64,000 bases of DNA from positions 62,001 to 126,000 of the forward strand of contig NZ_JAQMYP010000018.1 in NCBI RefSeq assembly GCF_028369295.1, read 5' to 3'. The translations under genes were made by a program, and so were the position numbers. The notes under the pieces were generated by a model. It worked only from the letters and a program-made list of their open reading frames with translations, made no database searches and had not been told where the DNA came from. This stretch comes from Streptomyces sp. HD. GTDB taxonomy: Bacteria; Actinomycetota; Actinomycetes; Streptomycetales; Streptomycetaceae. The first letter of the stretch is position 1; every line of letters starts with the position of its first letter. Of the stretch, positions 18,463 through 27,405 are shown piece after piece.

Positions 18463-18577
18463 TGAGCCGACTTCCCTCCGCCCGTGCGTGCCGCGAGCCG
18501 TGGGCGGAGGGGCGCCTCGCCGATGTCCGGTGAGGACACCCCCGACCTCACTTACGTCGAAGGGACGACGGACGACG

Positions 18578-20158
18578 ATGTTCCATCCAGACGCACCCGC
18601 ACCCGCTCCCTCCGGGGCCTGCTCATACCGCTCACCGCGGGACTCGCCTTCACCGCCCTGCCCGCGCAGACCGCCTCGGCGGCGAGCACGCTCACCAACG
18701 GCGGCTTCGAGTCCGGCGGCACGGGCACCGCGACTCCGGCCGGCTGGTCCACGTACTCGGCGGCTGGGCAGAACTCCGCCTCCTTCACCGAGTCCGGTGG
18801 CCACGGCGGCAGTTACCGTCTGACCCACTACGCGTCCTCCGCCTACAAGGTGGAGACGTACCAGTACCTGTCCGGACTGACCAACGGGAACTACAAGCTC
18901 ACCGCCTGGGTCCGCTCCGGCGGCGGTCAGAACTCGGCGTACCTGGCGCTGAGGAACTGCGGCGGTGCGGAACAGCGCACCGACCTTCCGGTCTCGGCGA
19001 GCGGATGGATCCGTGTCGTCGTGCCGGTCGATGTGACCAACAACCAGTGCACGATCAGCATCAACAGTGACGCCAACGCGGGCAACTGGATCAATGTCGA
19101 CGATCTGACCTTCGCATCCGGTGCGGGCGGCACGTCGATCCACGGTGCCGACATCGCCTCCCTCGCCAAGAGCGAGGCCAAGGGCGGCGTCTACCGGACG
19201 GGTTCCGGCTCGGCCGGCGACGCGATCACCATCCTGAAGAACGCCGGCATGAACTACGCGCGCCTGAAGGTCTGGGTCAACCCCGCCGACGGCTACAACA
19301 ACAAGACGCGCGTCCTCGCCCTGGCCAAGCGCATCAAGGCGTCCGGCATGAAGCTGCTGGTCGACTTCCACTACTCGGACACCTGGGCCGACCCGGGCGC
19401 CCAGAGCAAACCGGCCGCCTGGGCGGGCCACTCGTACAGTCAACTCAAGACCGACGTGTACAACCACACGTACGACGTGTTGAACGCGTTGAAGGCTCAA
19501 GGCACCACGGCCGACATGGTCCAGGTGGGCAATGAGATCAATGGCGGCATGCTGTGGAACGAGGGCTCCACGAGCAACTTCTCGCAGCTGGCCGGCCTGC
19601 TCAACTCGGGCCATGACGCGGTCAAGGCGGTCAACTCGTCCACCACGGTCGTCCTGCACCTCGCCAAGGGCGGTGACCTGTCCGGCACCCGCTGGTGGTT
19701 CGACAGCGCGGTCGCGAACGGAGTGAAGTTCGACGCGATCGGCCTGTCGTACTACGGCTACTGCCACGGCTCGCTCTACGACTTCCAGACGACCCTGGAC
19801 GACGCGGCCTCCCGGCTACGGCAAGCCGGTCTTCGTCGCCGAGACGGCCTACCCGTTCCGGCTGGACAGCGAGGACTCGCACGAGAACATCATCAACACC
19901 ACCGGTGAACTGGTCTCCGGCTACCCGGCGAACACGGCCGGGCAGCGCCGATGGATGAACGACGTGACGAGCATCGTGGAGGCCGTCCCGAACGGCCGGG
20001 GTCTCGGTGTCTTCTACTGGGAGGCGACCTGGACCGCCGTCTCCGGCAACGGCTGGGACCCCACCGACGCCTCCTCCGGCAACGGCTGGGAGAACCAGGC
20101 CCTGTTCGGCTACGACGACGCGGCGCTGTCGTCGATGGCGTGGTTCAGCCACCGCTGA
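18578..20158 (+). pseudogene. Arabinogalactan endo-beta-1,4-galactanase (GH53), frameshifted
   Basis: Secreted GH53 enzyme that cuts beta-1,4-galactan. Order: signal peptide (LRGLLIPLTAGLAFTALP, ends ASA), a jelly-roll carbohydrate-binding module (LTNGGFESGGTG) and the GH53 barrel with acid/base Glu in VGNEINGGM. Near 19812-19815 the frame shifts: the natural continuation RYGKPVFVAETAYPF, with the nucleophile Glu, is in the next frame and runs to 20158; one extra G in CCCGGC would explain it. Near the start ATG 18578 (MFHP) is also out of frame with RRTRTRSLRGLL, as if one C were lost near 18587. Two shifts suggest decay, or base-calling errors. Confidence 0.8.
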
Positions 20159-20171
20159 GTTCTGTGCCGCA

Positions 20172-20203
20172 GGGGCCCGGCCGCATCCGTGCGGCCGGGC
20201 CCC
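20172..20203. terminator. Hairpin terminator after the galactanase
   Basis: Perfect 14-bp inverted repeat (20172-20185, 20190-20203) with a 4-nt loop, 13 bp after the galactanase stop. A GC-rich stem without U-tract. Confidence 0.85.
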
Positions 20204-20344
20204 GACGCGTCAGCGGCGAACAGCCCTGTGCCGTACGGCCGTTCGGTATCGGACAACGGTCCGGGAGTCCCGGACGCGGTGGTTGCGACTGCGGGACAGT
20301 AGGGGGAACGCGTGACGACGCGGCCCGAAGGAGGGAGGGACGAG

Positions 20345-20632
20345 ATGCTGAGGACTCCCGCCGGCGCAAGGCGCCTGGACATCCTGGAATGGCTGAAGGA
20401 CCCGGCCGCGCACTTCCCGAAGCAGCGGCAGGGCGACCCGGTCGAGGACGGCGTCAGCGCGGACGCCGTGGCCACGAAGCTCGGTGTGCCGCGCAAGGTC
20501 GCCGAGAACCACCTCGGGCTCCTGGTGGCCATCGGAGTGCTGCGCACGAAGCGGATCCGGCGGCGCACCTACTACCGGCGTGACGAGGTGCGGATCGCCG
20601 AGGTTGCGCGCATGTTCGAGAAGGGCTGGTAG
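20345..20632 (+). CDS. ArsR-type winged-helix regulator
   Basis: 95 residues. LDILEWLKDP, VATKLGVPRKVAENHLGLLV and the wing KRIRRRTYYRRDE match an ArsR/SmtB-like winged helix. No metal-binding Cys pair is present, so it is a non-metal or orphan member. ATG 20345 has AAGGAGGG at ideal spacing; GTG 20312, with AGGGGGAA, is an alternative that adds 11 residues. It is monocistronic. Confidence 0.82.
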   Translation: MLRTPAGARRLDILEWLKDPAAHFPKQRQGDPVEDGVSADAVATKLGVPRKVAENHLGLLVAIGVLRTKRIRRRTYYRRDEVRIAEVARMFEKGW

Positions 20633-20796
20633 CGGCGTTGTCCGGGCCGTGTGCCGCAGGCGGGGGACGGAACCCGGTTCCCGTCCTGCCCGTCCTGCCC
20701 GTCCTGCCCGACCGGCCCGTACGTCTGCTCGGGCGCATCGGGCCGCGCCTGGTCCGTGGTGCGGCCGGCCGAGGACCCTCGCCCGCGATGTCGTCG

Positions 20797-21600
20797 CTAC
20801 GGGGCTGTGCCGTCCGGCTCGTCGAAGTCCTCGAACCGCTCGCACAGCAGCCGGCCGACCAGCGCACCGCCGTAGACCACGAACCCCACGCCGACCAGCC
20901 AGGACTCCACCACCAGGACGGTCCCGACCGGGCCGTAACTGACCGCGTTGGTGACGAGCAGCGGGGTGAACACCAGGAACGAGAACCAGCGCAGCCCGAC
21001 CAGCCCCGCCATGGTGGCGAGCGCACCCGGCAGCAGGTCACGCCAGCGCGCCTCGCCGCTGAGCAGGAAGTGCGGCCCCCACCAGAAGAACAGCACGCCG
21101 AGCGCCATGCTCAGCAGGATGCGGGGCGTGCCCTGCAACACTGTGCGGGTCTGCACCTGCGCGTACACGTACGCCATGAGCATGATCAGCCAGACGGTCT
21201 GTCGCCACACCCGGTGCCAGGGCCCCGCGGGCAGCCGCCAGATCCGCTCGTAGCCGTTCTGGACGCTGGCGGCGAAGGACACACCGAACACGGCGAGCAG
21301 GGCCACGCTCAGCGCGCTGGTCGTGCTGAGGACCTTGCGAGGCGGAGTGAAGACCTGCGAGAGGGCGTGGGCCGACCGGCCGGACAGGTCCATGCCATCC
21401 ACCAGCCACAGGGCGAAGCCACCGTGCGCCAGGGGGTCCACCGCCGCCACCACGATCAGCAGCGGAGCCAGCGTGACCAGGGCGAGCGCGGCGAAGCCCA
21501 TGGCGCGGTGCAGCAACTCCAGCTCTCTGCCCCGCCGGTAGAGCTCCGCGAACCCCAGCCGGTGCGATGTCGTACGGGGCCGGGAGCGCCGGGCGTTCAA
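20797..21600 (-). CDS. YihY/BrkB-family integral membrane protein
   Basis: 267 residues with about six membrane helices. The pattern ALALVTLAPLLIVVAAV, then FGVSFAASVQNGYERIWRLP and WWGPHFLLSGEARWRDLLPG fits the YihY/virulence factor BrkB family (wrongly named RNase BN in old annotations). The role is unknown; a transporter is suspected. The acidic tail after the last helix is cytoplasmic by the positive-inside rule. Confidence 0.88.
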   Translation of the reverse strand: MNARRSRPRTTSHRLGFAELYRRGRELELLHRAMGFAALALVTLAPLLIVVAAVDPLAHGGFALWLVDGMDLSGRSAHALSQVFTPPRKVLSTTSALSVALLAVFGVSFAASVQNGYERIWRLPAGPWHRVWRQTVWLIMLMAYVYAQVQTRTVLQGTPRILLSMALGVLFFWWGPHFLLSGEARWRDLLPGALATMAGLVGLRWFSFLVFTPLLVTNAVSYGPVGTVLVVESWLVGVGFVVYGGALVGRLLCERFEDFDEPDGTAP

Positions 21601-21874
21601 CGAGACCGCCGCAGGTCACGGACCCCTCTACCGGAGCGGCGGCCGGCGCGCCACCGGGGCGGACGTGACATACGACCACCCTCTCTCCGTCTGTTGTGCG
21701 CGCCTGACCGAGTGGCCAGGGGACGTTCTTCGTAAACCGTGGCATACAGTTCGCGGACCAGAGCGGATGACACGGCGTGATCCGGGTACCCGAGCGCGCG
21801 TCGCCGTGACGCCCGCACCGGGGTGCGTGCCTGCAAGGACCGACTGTCGCGACACCGAAGGGGAGACACGTTCC

Positions 21875-22837
21875 ATGGACCGACCCACCGAGCTCGTCCC
21901 GCACCGGTACGTGGCGATCGGCGGCCGTGGCCCGGAGGACGTGGTCGCCGATGCCCGGGGCCGGGTGCTGACCGGCGTCGAGGACGGCCGCATCCTGCGT
22001 GTCGACGGCCTCATGGAGCCGTCAGCGGCCCGCGTCGAGGTGCTCGCCGACACCGGCGGCCGCCCGCTGGGCCTCGAACTCCTCCCGGACGGGGACCTGC
22101 TGGTGTGCGACGCCGAACGCGGGCTGCTGCGTGTCGGCCTCGACGACGGCGTCGTGCGCGTCCTGGCCGACTCGGTGGCGGGGGAGCGGCTGCGGTTCTG
22201 CAGCAACGTGGTCGCCCTGTCCGACGGAAGCGTCTGTTTCACCGTCTCCAGCCGCCGCTACCCCCTGCACCAGTGGATCGGCGACATCGTCGAGCACACC
22301 GGAACGGGCCGCCTGCTGCGCCTCGCCCCCGGCAGCGAGAGCCCCGAGGTGCTGCTGGAGGGGCTGCACTTCGCCAACGGCCTCGCTGCGAGCGCCGACG
22401 AGTCCTTCCTGGTCGTCGCCGAGACGGGCGCGTACCGCCTGACCCGCCACTGGCTCACCGGACCCCGCGCCGGACACGGCGAGCCCTTCGCCGAGAACCT
22501 GCCGGGCATGCCCGACAACCTCTGGCGCGGCGCACCGGACGGCCCGATCTGGGTGGCGCTGGCCGGCCCGCGCGTACCCCCGCTGGACCTGCTCCACCGC
22601 GCCGCCCCGGCCGTACGCCGCAGCGCCGCCCGCGTCGCCGTGCGCGCCCCCTTCCGACCCACGGGCACGATCGGCGTGCTCGCGGTCGACGACACCGGCC
22701 GGGTCGTCCACCACCTGGCGCGGCGCCGGTCGGGGTTCCGCATGGTCACCGGCGTGTGTGAAACGGATGGCCGGCTGATCCTGGGCAGCATCTGGGAGCG
22801 GGGCATCGCGGTCTGCGAGGCGCCCGTCCTCAAATGA
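21875..22837 (+). CDS. SMP-30/strictosidine synthase-like six-bladed propeller hydrolase
   Basis: 320 residues. Repeated blades (LGLELLPDGDLLVCDAERG, LHFANGLAASADESFLVVAE, MPDNLWRG) match the strictosidine-synthase-like/SMP-30 beta-propeller family, whose members are calcium-dependent lactonases or arylesterases. ATG 21875 follows GGGGAG; earlier codons are intergenic. It is divergent from yihY. The substrate is unknown. Confidence 0.83.
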   Translation: MDRPTELVPHRYVAIGGRGPEDVVADARGRVLTGVEDGRILRVDGLMEPSAARVEVLADTGGRPLGLELLPDGDLLVCDAERGLLRVGLDDGVVRVLADSVAGERLRFCSNVVALSDGSVCFTVSSRRYPLHQWIGDIVEHTGTGRLLRLAPGSESPEVLLEGLHFANGLAASADESFLVVAETGAYRLTRHWLTGPRAGHGEPFAENLPGMPDNLWRGAPDGPIWVALAGPRVPPLDLLHRAAPAVRRSAARVAVRAPFRPTGTIGVLAVDDTGRVVHHLARRRSGFRMVTGVCETDGRLILGSIWERGIAVCEAPVLK

Positions 22838-22914
22838 GCCCGGCGTACCCTGTTGACCGGCCGCGATCACCCCGCGAGGAGCGGTGACGAGGGCCAGTCA
22901 GGAGACGTACGACC

Positions 22915-23376
22915 ATGACAGCCCCGGAGACCGAGACCCTCCGCGCCCCCGCCCCCGCCCCACGGCGGCACGCCTGGCGGACCCAGGCGCCGATCGTCGT
23001 GGTGGTCGCACTCGGCGGAGCGGTCGGGGCCACGGCACGCTACGCGTGGGCCTTGTGGTGGCCCGCCCAGCCCGGCGGCTTCCCCTGGGCGACCTTCTGG
23101 ACCAACGTCGTCGGCTGCGCCGTGATCGGCGTGTTCATGGTGGTCATCACCGACGTGTGGGCCGCCCACCGCCTCGTCCGCCCCTTCTTCGGCACCGGCG
23201 TGCTCGGCGGCTTCACCACCTTCTCGACGTACGCCGTCGACATCCAGAAGCTCGTGGACAGCGGCCATCCCAGTACCGGACTGGCCTACCTCGCCGCGAC
23301 CCTCGCCGCGGCCCTGACGGCGGTGTGGCTCGCGGTGGCCACCACCCGCCGTGTCCTGAAGTGGAGGCAGCCATGA
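22915..23376 (+). CDS. crcB: Fluoride channel subunit CrcB (first copy)
   Basis: 153 residues, four membrane helices. GGAVGATARY and GVLGGFTTFSTY are the Fluc/CrcB signatures lining the fluoride pore and the central sodium site. CrcB forms antiparallel dimers that export fluoride. The 25-residue Ala/Pro-rich N-terminus is an extension. Two crcB genes in an operon usually make a heterodimer, each inserted in opposite orientation. It overlaps the next gene by ATGA. Confidence 0.93.
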   Translation: MTAPETETLRAPAPAPRRHAWRTQAPIVVVVALGGAVGATARYAWALWWPAQPGGFPWATFWTNVVGCAVIGVFMVVITDVWAAHRLVRPFFGTGVLGGFTTFSTYAVDIQKLVDSGHPSTGLAYLAATLAAALTAVWLAVATTRRVLKWRQP

Positions 23377-23753
23377 CGAGGCTGACCGGGCGCGCCCTGC
23401 GCGTCACCGTCTTCATCGGCGAGAACGACACCTGGCACCACAAGCCCCTCTACGCGGAGATCGTGCACCGCGCCCACGCGGCCGGACTCGCGGGCGCCAG
23501 CGTCTTCCGGGGCATCGAGGGGTTCGGCGCCTCCTCGCTGATCCACACCTCCCGGCTGCTGTCCCTGAGTGAGGACCTGCCGGTCGCCGTCGTGATCGTC
23601 GACACCGAGGAACGCGTACGGGCCTTCCTGCCTCAGCTCGACGAACTCGTCACCGAAGGGCTGGTGGTCCTCGACGACTGCGAGGTCATCCGGTACGTCG
23701 GCCGCGACGACAGTCCACGCACATCGGACACGAAAGGTAAGAAGTCGTCGTGA
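23373..23753 (+). CDS. DUF190-domain protein
   Basis: 126 residues. ALRVTVFIGENDTWHHKPL and a PII-like ferredoxin fold (GASVFRGIEGFG) match DUF190, a family often encoded between or beside crcB genes. It overlaps both neighbouring crcB genes by 4 bp, so all three are translated together. A regulatory role on the fluoride channel by analogy to PII proteins is inference. Confidence 0.92.
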   Translation: MTRLTGRALRVTVFIGENDTWHHKPLYAEIVHRAHAAGLAGASVFRGIEGFGASSLIHTSRLLSLSEDLPVAVVIVDTEERVRAFLPQLDELVTEGLVVLDDCEVIRYVGRDDSPRTSDTKGKKSS

Positions 23754-24124
23754 ACTGGCTCCTGGTGATCGCGGGTGCCATGGTCGGTGCCCCCCTTCGC
23801 TATCTCACCGACCGTGCGGTCCAGTCCCGGCACGACTCGGTGTTCCCCTGGGGCACGCTCGCGGTCAACGTCACCGGCTGCCTGATCCTCGGCCTGCTCA
23901 CCGGCGCGGCGGTCGCCGGCGTCGCGAGTTCCCACCTCCAGCTGCTGCTGGGCACCGGTCTGTGCGGAGCGCTGACCACGTACTCGACGTTCTCGTACGA
24001 GACCCTGCGGCTGACCGAGACCGGGGCGGGGCTCTACGCCGTCGTCAACATCGTGGGGAGCGTGACCGCGGGCCTCGGCGCGGCGTTCCTCGGCGTCTCC
24101 ATCGCCCAGGCGGTGTGGTCGTAG
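23750..24124 (+). CDS. crcB: Fluoride channel subunit CrcB (second copy)
   Basis: 124 residues, four membrane helices, signature GAPLRY and LCGALTTYSTFSYE. It is shorter than the first copy and lacks its N-terminal extension, as expected for the partner of a heterodimeric Fluc channel. GTG 23750 overlaps the DUF190 stop. Confidence 0.93.
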   Translation: MNWLLVIAGAMVGAPLRYLTDRAVQSRHDSVFPWGTLAVNVTGCLILGLLTGAAVAGVASSHLQLLLGTGLCGALTTYSTFSYETLRLTETGAGLYAVVNIVGSVTAGLGAAFLGVSIAQAVWS

Positions 24125-24218
24125 CCGACCAGACCCCGCGTCGTACGCCACGGGCCCACACCCGGAACTGGTAGGACAGTGCGCGCCACTGTCCCGCCAC
24201 TCCCCGGAACTGGATCCC

Positions 24219-25058
24219 ATGAGCGCCATCAGCGTCGGTCAGGCCGTCGTCCTCGGAGCTGTCGAGGGGGTGACCGAGTTCCTGCCCGTCTCCTCGACCG
24301 GCCATCTGAAGATCGCCGAGGGATTGATGAACATCCCCGTCGACGACGACGCGGTGGTCGGGTTCTCGGCCGTCATCCAGGTCGGCGCGATCGCCGCCGT
24401 GCTCGTGTACTTCTTCAAGGACATCGTGCGGATCGTCTCGGCGTGGCTGCGTGGGCTGCGCGACAAGGAGGAGCGGTACCACCACGACTACAAGTTCGCC
24501 TGGTGGGTGATCTGCGCGACCATCCCGATCGTCGTCGTGGGCCTGGCCGCCAAGCCGCTCATCGAGGGGCCGCTCGCCTCGCTGTGGGTGGTCGCGGGCT
24601 CGCTGATCGTCGGCAGCGGGGTGATGTGGGTGGCGGACCGGACGGGGCGGCACAAGCGCGGGGAGGACGACACCTCCTTCAAGGACGCGATGCTGGTCGG
24701 AAGCTCCCAGATCCTCGCCCTGCTCTTCCCGGGCTTCTCGCGTTCCGGTGCCACCATGTCCACGGCGCTGATGCTCGACCTGGACCGCGTCGCCGCCACC
24801 CGGCTGTCCTTCTTCCTCGGCATCCCGGCCCTGACCGGCGCCGGCATCTACGAGCTGAAGGACGCCCTCGGTACGACGGGCACGGGCGCGCTGCCGCTGG
24901 CCGTCGGCACCGTCGTCTCCTTCGCCGTCGCGTACGCCTCCATCGCCTGGCTGCTCAAGTTCGTCGCCAAGCACTCCTTCAACGCCTTCGTGATCTACCG
25001 GATCGTCGTCGGCCTGCTGCTGTTCGGGCTGCTGGGCGCCGGCGCGATCCACAGCTGA
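24219..25058 (+). CDS. uppP: Undecaprenyl-diphosphatase
   Basis: 279 residues, multi-pass membrane protein. EGVTEFLPVSSTGHL near the N-terminus and PGFSRSGAT in the middle are the two catalytic motifs of UppP/BacA. It dephosphorylates undecaprenyl diphosphate outside the membrane to recycle the lipid carrier for cell-wall synthesis and gives bacitracin resistance. ATG 24219 fits the family start. Followed by a hairpin terminator. Confidence 0.95.
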   Translation: MSAISVGQAVVLGAVEGVTEFLPVSSTGHLKIAEGLMNIPVDDDAVVGFSAVIQVGAIAAVLVYFFKDIVRIVSAWLRGLRDKEERYHHDYKFAWWVICATIPIVVVGLAAKPLIEGPLASLWVVAGSLIVGSGVMWVADRTGRHKRGEDDTSFKDAMLVGSSQILALLFPGFSRSGATMSTALMLDLDRVAATRLSFFLGIPALTGAGIYELKDALGTTGTGALPLAVGTVVSFAVAYASIAWLLKFVAKHSFNAFVIYRIVVGLLLFGLLGAGAIHS

Positions 25059-25089
25059 CCCGGGGCCGGGCGCGATGCCGGGCAGCAGA

Positions 25090-25125
25090 CCGGGCGTGAT
25101 GCCGGCTTTCAGGCGTCACGCCCGG
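25090..25125. terminator. Hairpin terminator after uppP
   Basis: A 14-bp stem (25090-25103 and 25112-25125, one G-T wobble) with an 8-nt loop separates uppP from the FadR promoter. Confidence 0.75.
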
Positions 25126-25147
25126 TGAATCTCTCCATTCGCATCCC

Positions 25148-25177
25148 TTGACACCACCCACGGCTCACCCGGAGTAT
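25148..25177 (+). promoter_or_regulatory. Sigma70-type promoter of the asparagine operon, leaderless
   Basis: TTGACA (25148-25153), 18-bp spacer, GAGTAT (25172-25177). The predicted transcription start falls at 25184-25185, the GTG start of the FadR gene, which has no ribosome-binding site. The message is therefore probably leaderless. Confidence 0.6.
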
Positions 25178-25184
25178 CTCTCCC

Positions 25185-25916
25185 GTGAACCTGTCAGACA
25201 GCCGGACAGCCGGACAGCCGCCGCGACGTGTCAGCGCCATGGAAGCGGTGCTGGCGCATCTGCGCGACGCCATCGAGCGCGGCGAGTACGCCGTGGGCGA
25301 CAAGCTCCCCTCCGAGGCGGAGCTGTGCCGGACCCTGGAGATCAGCAGGCCCGTCCTGCGCGAGGCCCTGCGGGCCCTGCAGACCATGGGCCTGACCGTC
25401 TCCAAGACCGGCAAGGGCACTTTCGTCGTCGCCAACGCCGTCGAGGACCCCACCTTCGGTGACTACTCGGCGAGCGACCTGCTGGAAGTGCGCCGGCACG
25501 TCGAGATCCCGGTCGCCGGGTACGCGGCGCTGCGCCGCACCCCGGAGAACCTCGACCACCTGGCTCACCTGCTCGACCGCATGGAGCGGGAGACGGACAC
25601 CACCGCGTGGGTAGCGATGGACACCCTCTTCCACCTGGCCGTGGCCGAGGCCGCCCAGAACCCGGTGTTCCGCCGGGTCATCGAGGAGATCCGTGACGCA
25701 CTGGCGCGTCAGTCGGCCTTCCTCAACGAACTGGGCGGTCGCCGCGAGCAGTCCAACCGGGAGCACCGGGCGATCGTGGAGGCCCTGATCGACGGTTCCG
25801 AACTCGACGCGACCGACGCCATGGCCCACCACCTGGATCGCGTCGAGACCACCCTCACCGACATCGTGCGCCCCCCGCGCACGGACAGCACCACGGAAGG
25901 CGGACCCGAGGCGTGA
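25185..25916 (+). CDS. FadR-subfamily GntR transcriptional regulator
   Basis: 243 residues. GntR winged helix (KLPSEAELCRTLEISRPVLR) followed by an all-helical FCD ligand-binding domain (DLLEVRRHVEIP, HREHRAIVEAL-type metal histidines in NREHRAIVEAL). It heads the asparagine/aspartate operon and overlaps the permease gene, so it likely represses the operon until an amino acid or organic acid binds. The GTG start coincides with the predicted transcript start. Confidence 0.92.
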   Translation: MNLSDSRTAGQPPRRVSAMEAVLAHLRDAIERGEYAVGDKLPSEAELCRTLEISRPVLREALRALQTMGLTVSKTGKGTFVVANAVEDPTFGDYSASDLLEVRRHVEIPVAGYAALRRTPENLDHLAHLLDRMERETDTTAWVAMDTLFHLAVAEAAQNPVFRRVIEEIRDALARQSAFLNELGGRREQSNREHRAIVEALIDGSELDATDAMAHHLDRVETTLTDIVRPPRTDSTTEGGPEA

Positions 25917-27352
25917 GCGAACAGCACCTCAAAGAAGAGACGCGCCCCCAGTCCGGTCACGTAGACGCCGGAGACCACGGCTACAGCAAGTCGCTGAAGG
26001 CCCGGCACGTCAACATGATCGCCATCGGCGGAGCCATAGGCACCGGCCTTTTCCTCGGTGCCGGCGGGCGTCTCGCCGACGCCGGCCCGTCCCTGTTCAT
26101 CGCCTACGCGGTCTGCGGCATCTTTGCCTTCCTCGTCGTCCGCGCCCTCGGCGAACTCGTCCTGTACCGGCCCTCCTCCGGCGCCTTCGTGTCGTACGCC
26201 CGCGAGTTCATGGGTGAGAAGGGCGCGTACACGGCGGGCTGGATGTACTTCCTCAACTGGGCGACCACCGGCATCGCCGACATCACCGCGGTGGCCACCT
26301 ACACCCACTACTGGGGCATGTTCTCCGACATCCCGCAGTGGGTGATCGCATTGATCGCCCTCGCGGTCGTCCTGACCGTGAACCTGATCTCGGTGAAGTT
26401 CTTCGGCGAACTGGAGTTCTGGTTCGCGATCATCAAGGTCGGCGCGCTCGTCGTCTTCATGCTCATCGGCATCTTCCTGCTGGTCACCCAGCAGCCCGTG
26501 GACGGCCACACCCCCGGCCCGTCCCTGATCACCGACAACGGCGGCCTCTTCCCCAACGGCCTGCTGCCCATGCTGCTGATCGTCCAGGGCGTCGTCTTCG
26601 CCTACGCCTCCGTCGAGCTGGTCGGCGTCGCCGCCGGTGAGACCGAGAACCCCGAGAAGATCATGCCGAAGGCGATCAACTCGATCATGTGGCGCGTGGG
26701 CCTCTTCTACGTCGGCTCCGTCCTCCTTCTCTCGATGCTGCTGCCCTGGTCGTCGTACAAGGCCGGTGAGAGCCCCTTCGTCACCGTGCTGTCCAACATC
26801 GGCATCCCGGCAGCGGGCGGCGTCATGAACCTGGTCGTCATGACCGCGGCCATGTCCTCGCTCAACTCCGGCCTGTACTCCACCGGCCGCATCCTGCGCT
26901 CCATGGCGATGTCCGGCTCCGCCCCGAAGTTCACCTCGGTGATGAGCCGCAGCCAGGTCCCGTACGGCGGCATCCTGCTGACCAGCGGGATCTGTGTCCT
27001 CGGCGTCGGACTCAACTTCGTCGTACCGGCCGATGCGTTCGAGATCGTGCTGAACTTCGCGGCGATCGGCATCCTCGCCACCTGGGGCATGATCATGATC
27101 TGTCACCTGCTCTTCTGGCAGAAGACCCAGAAGGGCGAACTCGACCGGCCCGGCTACCGACTGCCGGGCTCCCCCTGGACCGAACTCGTGACGCTGGCCT
27201 TCCTCGCCTCCGTCCTGGTCCTCATGTACGCCGACGGAGGCGCCGGCCGCACCACAGTGCAGTGCCTGCCGCTGATCGTCCTGGCACTGGTCGCGGGCTG
27301 GTACGGCATTCGCCGTCGGGTCGCCCGCACCTCCTTGAAGGCCGACGCGTGA
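25913..27352 (+). CDS. ansP: L-asparagine permease (APC family)
   Basis: 479 residues, about twelve membrane helices. KSLKARHVNMIAIGGAIGTG and the EFMGEKGAYTAGWMYFLNW segment are typical of the AnsP/GabP branch of amino-acid/proton symporters. The next genes degrade asparagine and aspartate, supporting the asparagine assignment. GTG 25913 overlaps the regulator's stop codon. Confidence 0.9.
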   Translation: MSEQHLKEETRPQSGHVDAGDHGYSKSLKARHVNMIAIGGAIGTGLFLGAGGRLADAGPSLFIAYAVCGIFAFLVVRALGELVLYRPSSGAFVSYAREFMGEKGAYTAGWMYFLNWATTGIADITAVATYTHYWGMFSDIPQWVIALIALAVVLTVNLISVKFFGELEFWFAIIKVGALVVFMLIGIFLLVTQQPVDGHTPGPSLITDNGGLFPNGLLPMLLIVQGVVFAYASVELVGVAAGETENPEKIMPKAINSIMWRVGLFYVGSVLLLSMLLPWSSYKAGESPFVTVLSNIGIPAAGGVMNLVVMTAAMSSLNSGLYSTGRILRSMAMSGSAPKFTSVMSRSQVPYGGILLTSGICVLGVGLNFVVPADAFEIVLNFAAIGILATWGMIMICHLLFWQKTQKGELDRPGYRLPGSPWTELVTLAFLASVLVLMYADGGAGRTTVQCLPLIVLALVAGWYGIRRRVARTSLKADA

Positions 27353-27405
27353 AACCCGTGCCGGTCGACGACTCCACATCGACCACTCAACACAACCAGG
27401 CAGTG

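Noticed and set aside
22838..22914. Fluoride riboswitch upstream of crcB
   Set aside because: The gap is only 77 bp and I could not find the conserved fluoride-aptamer pattern.
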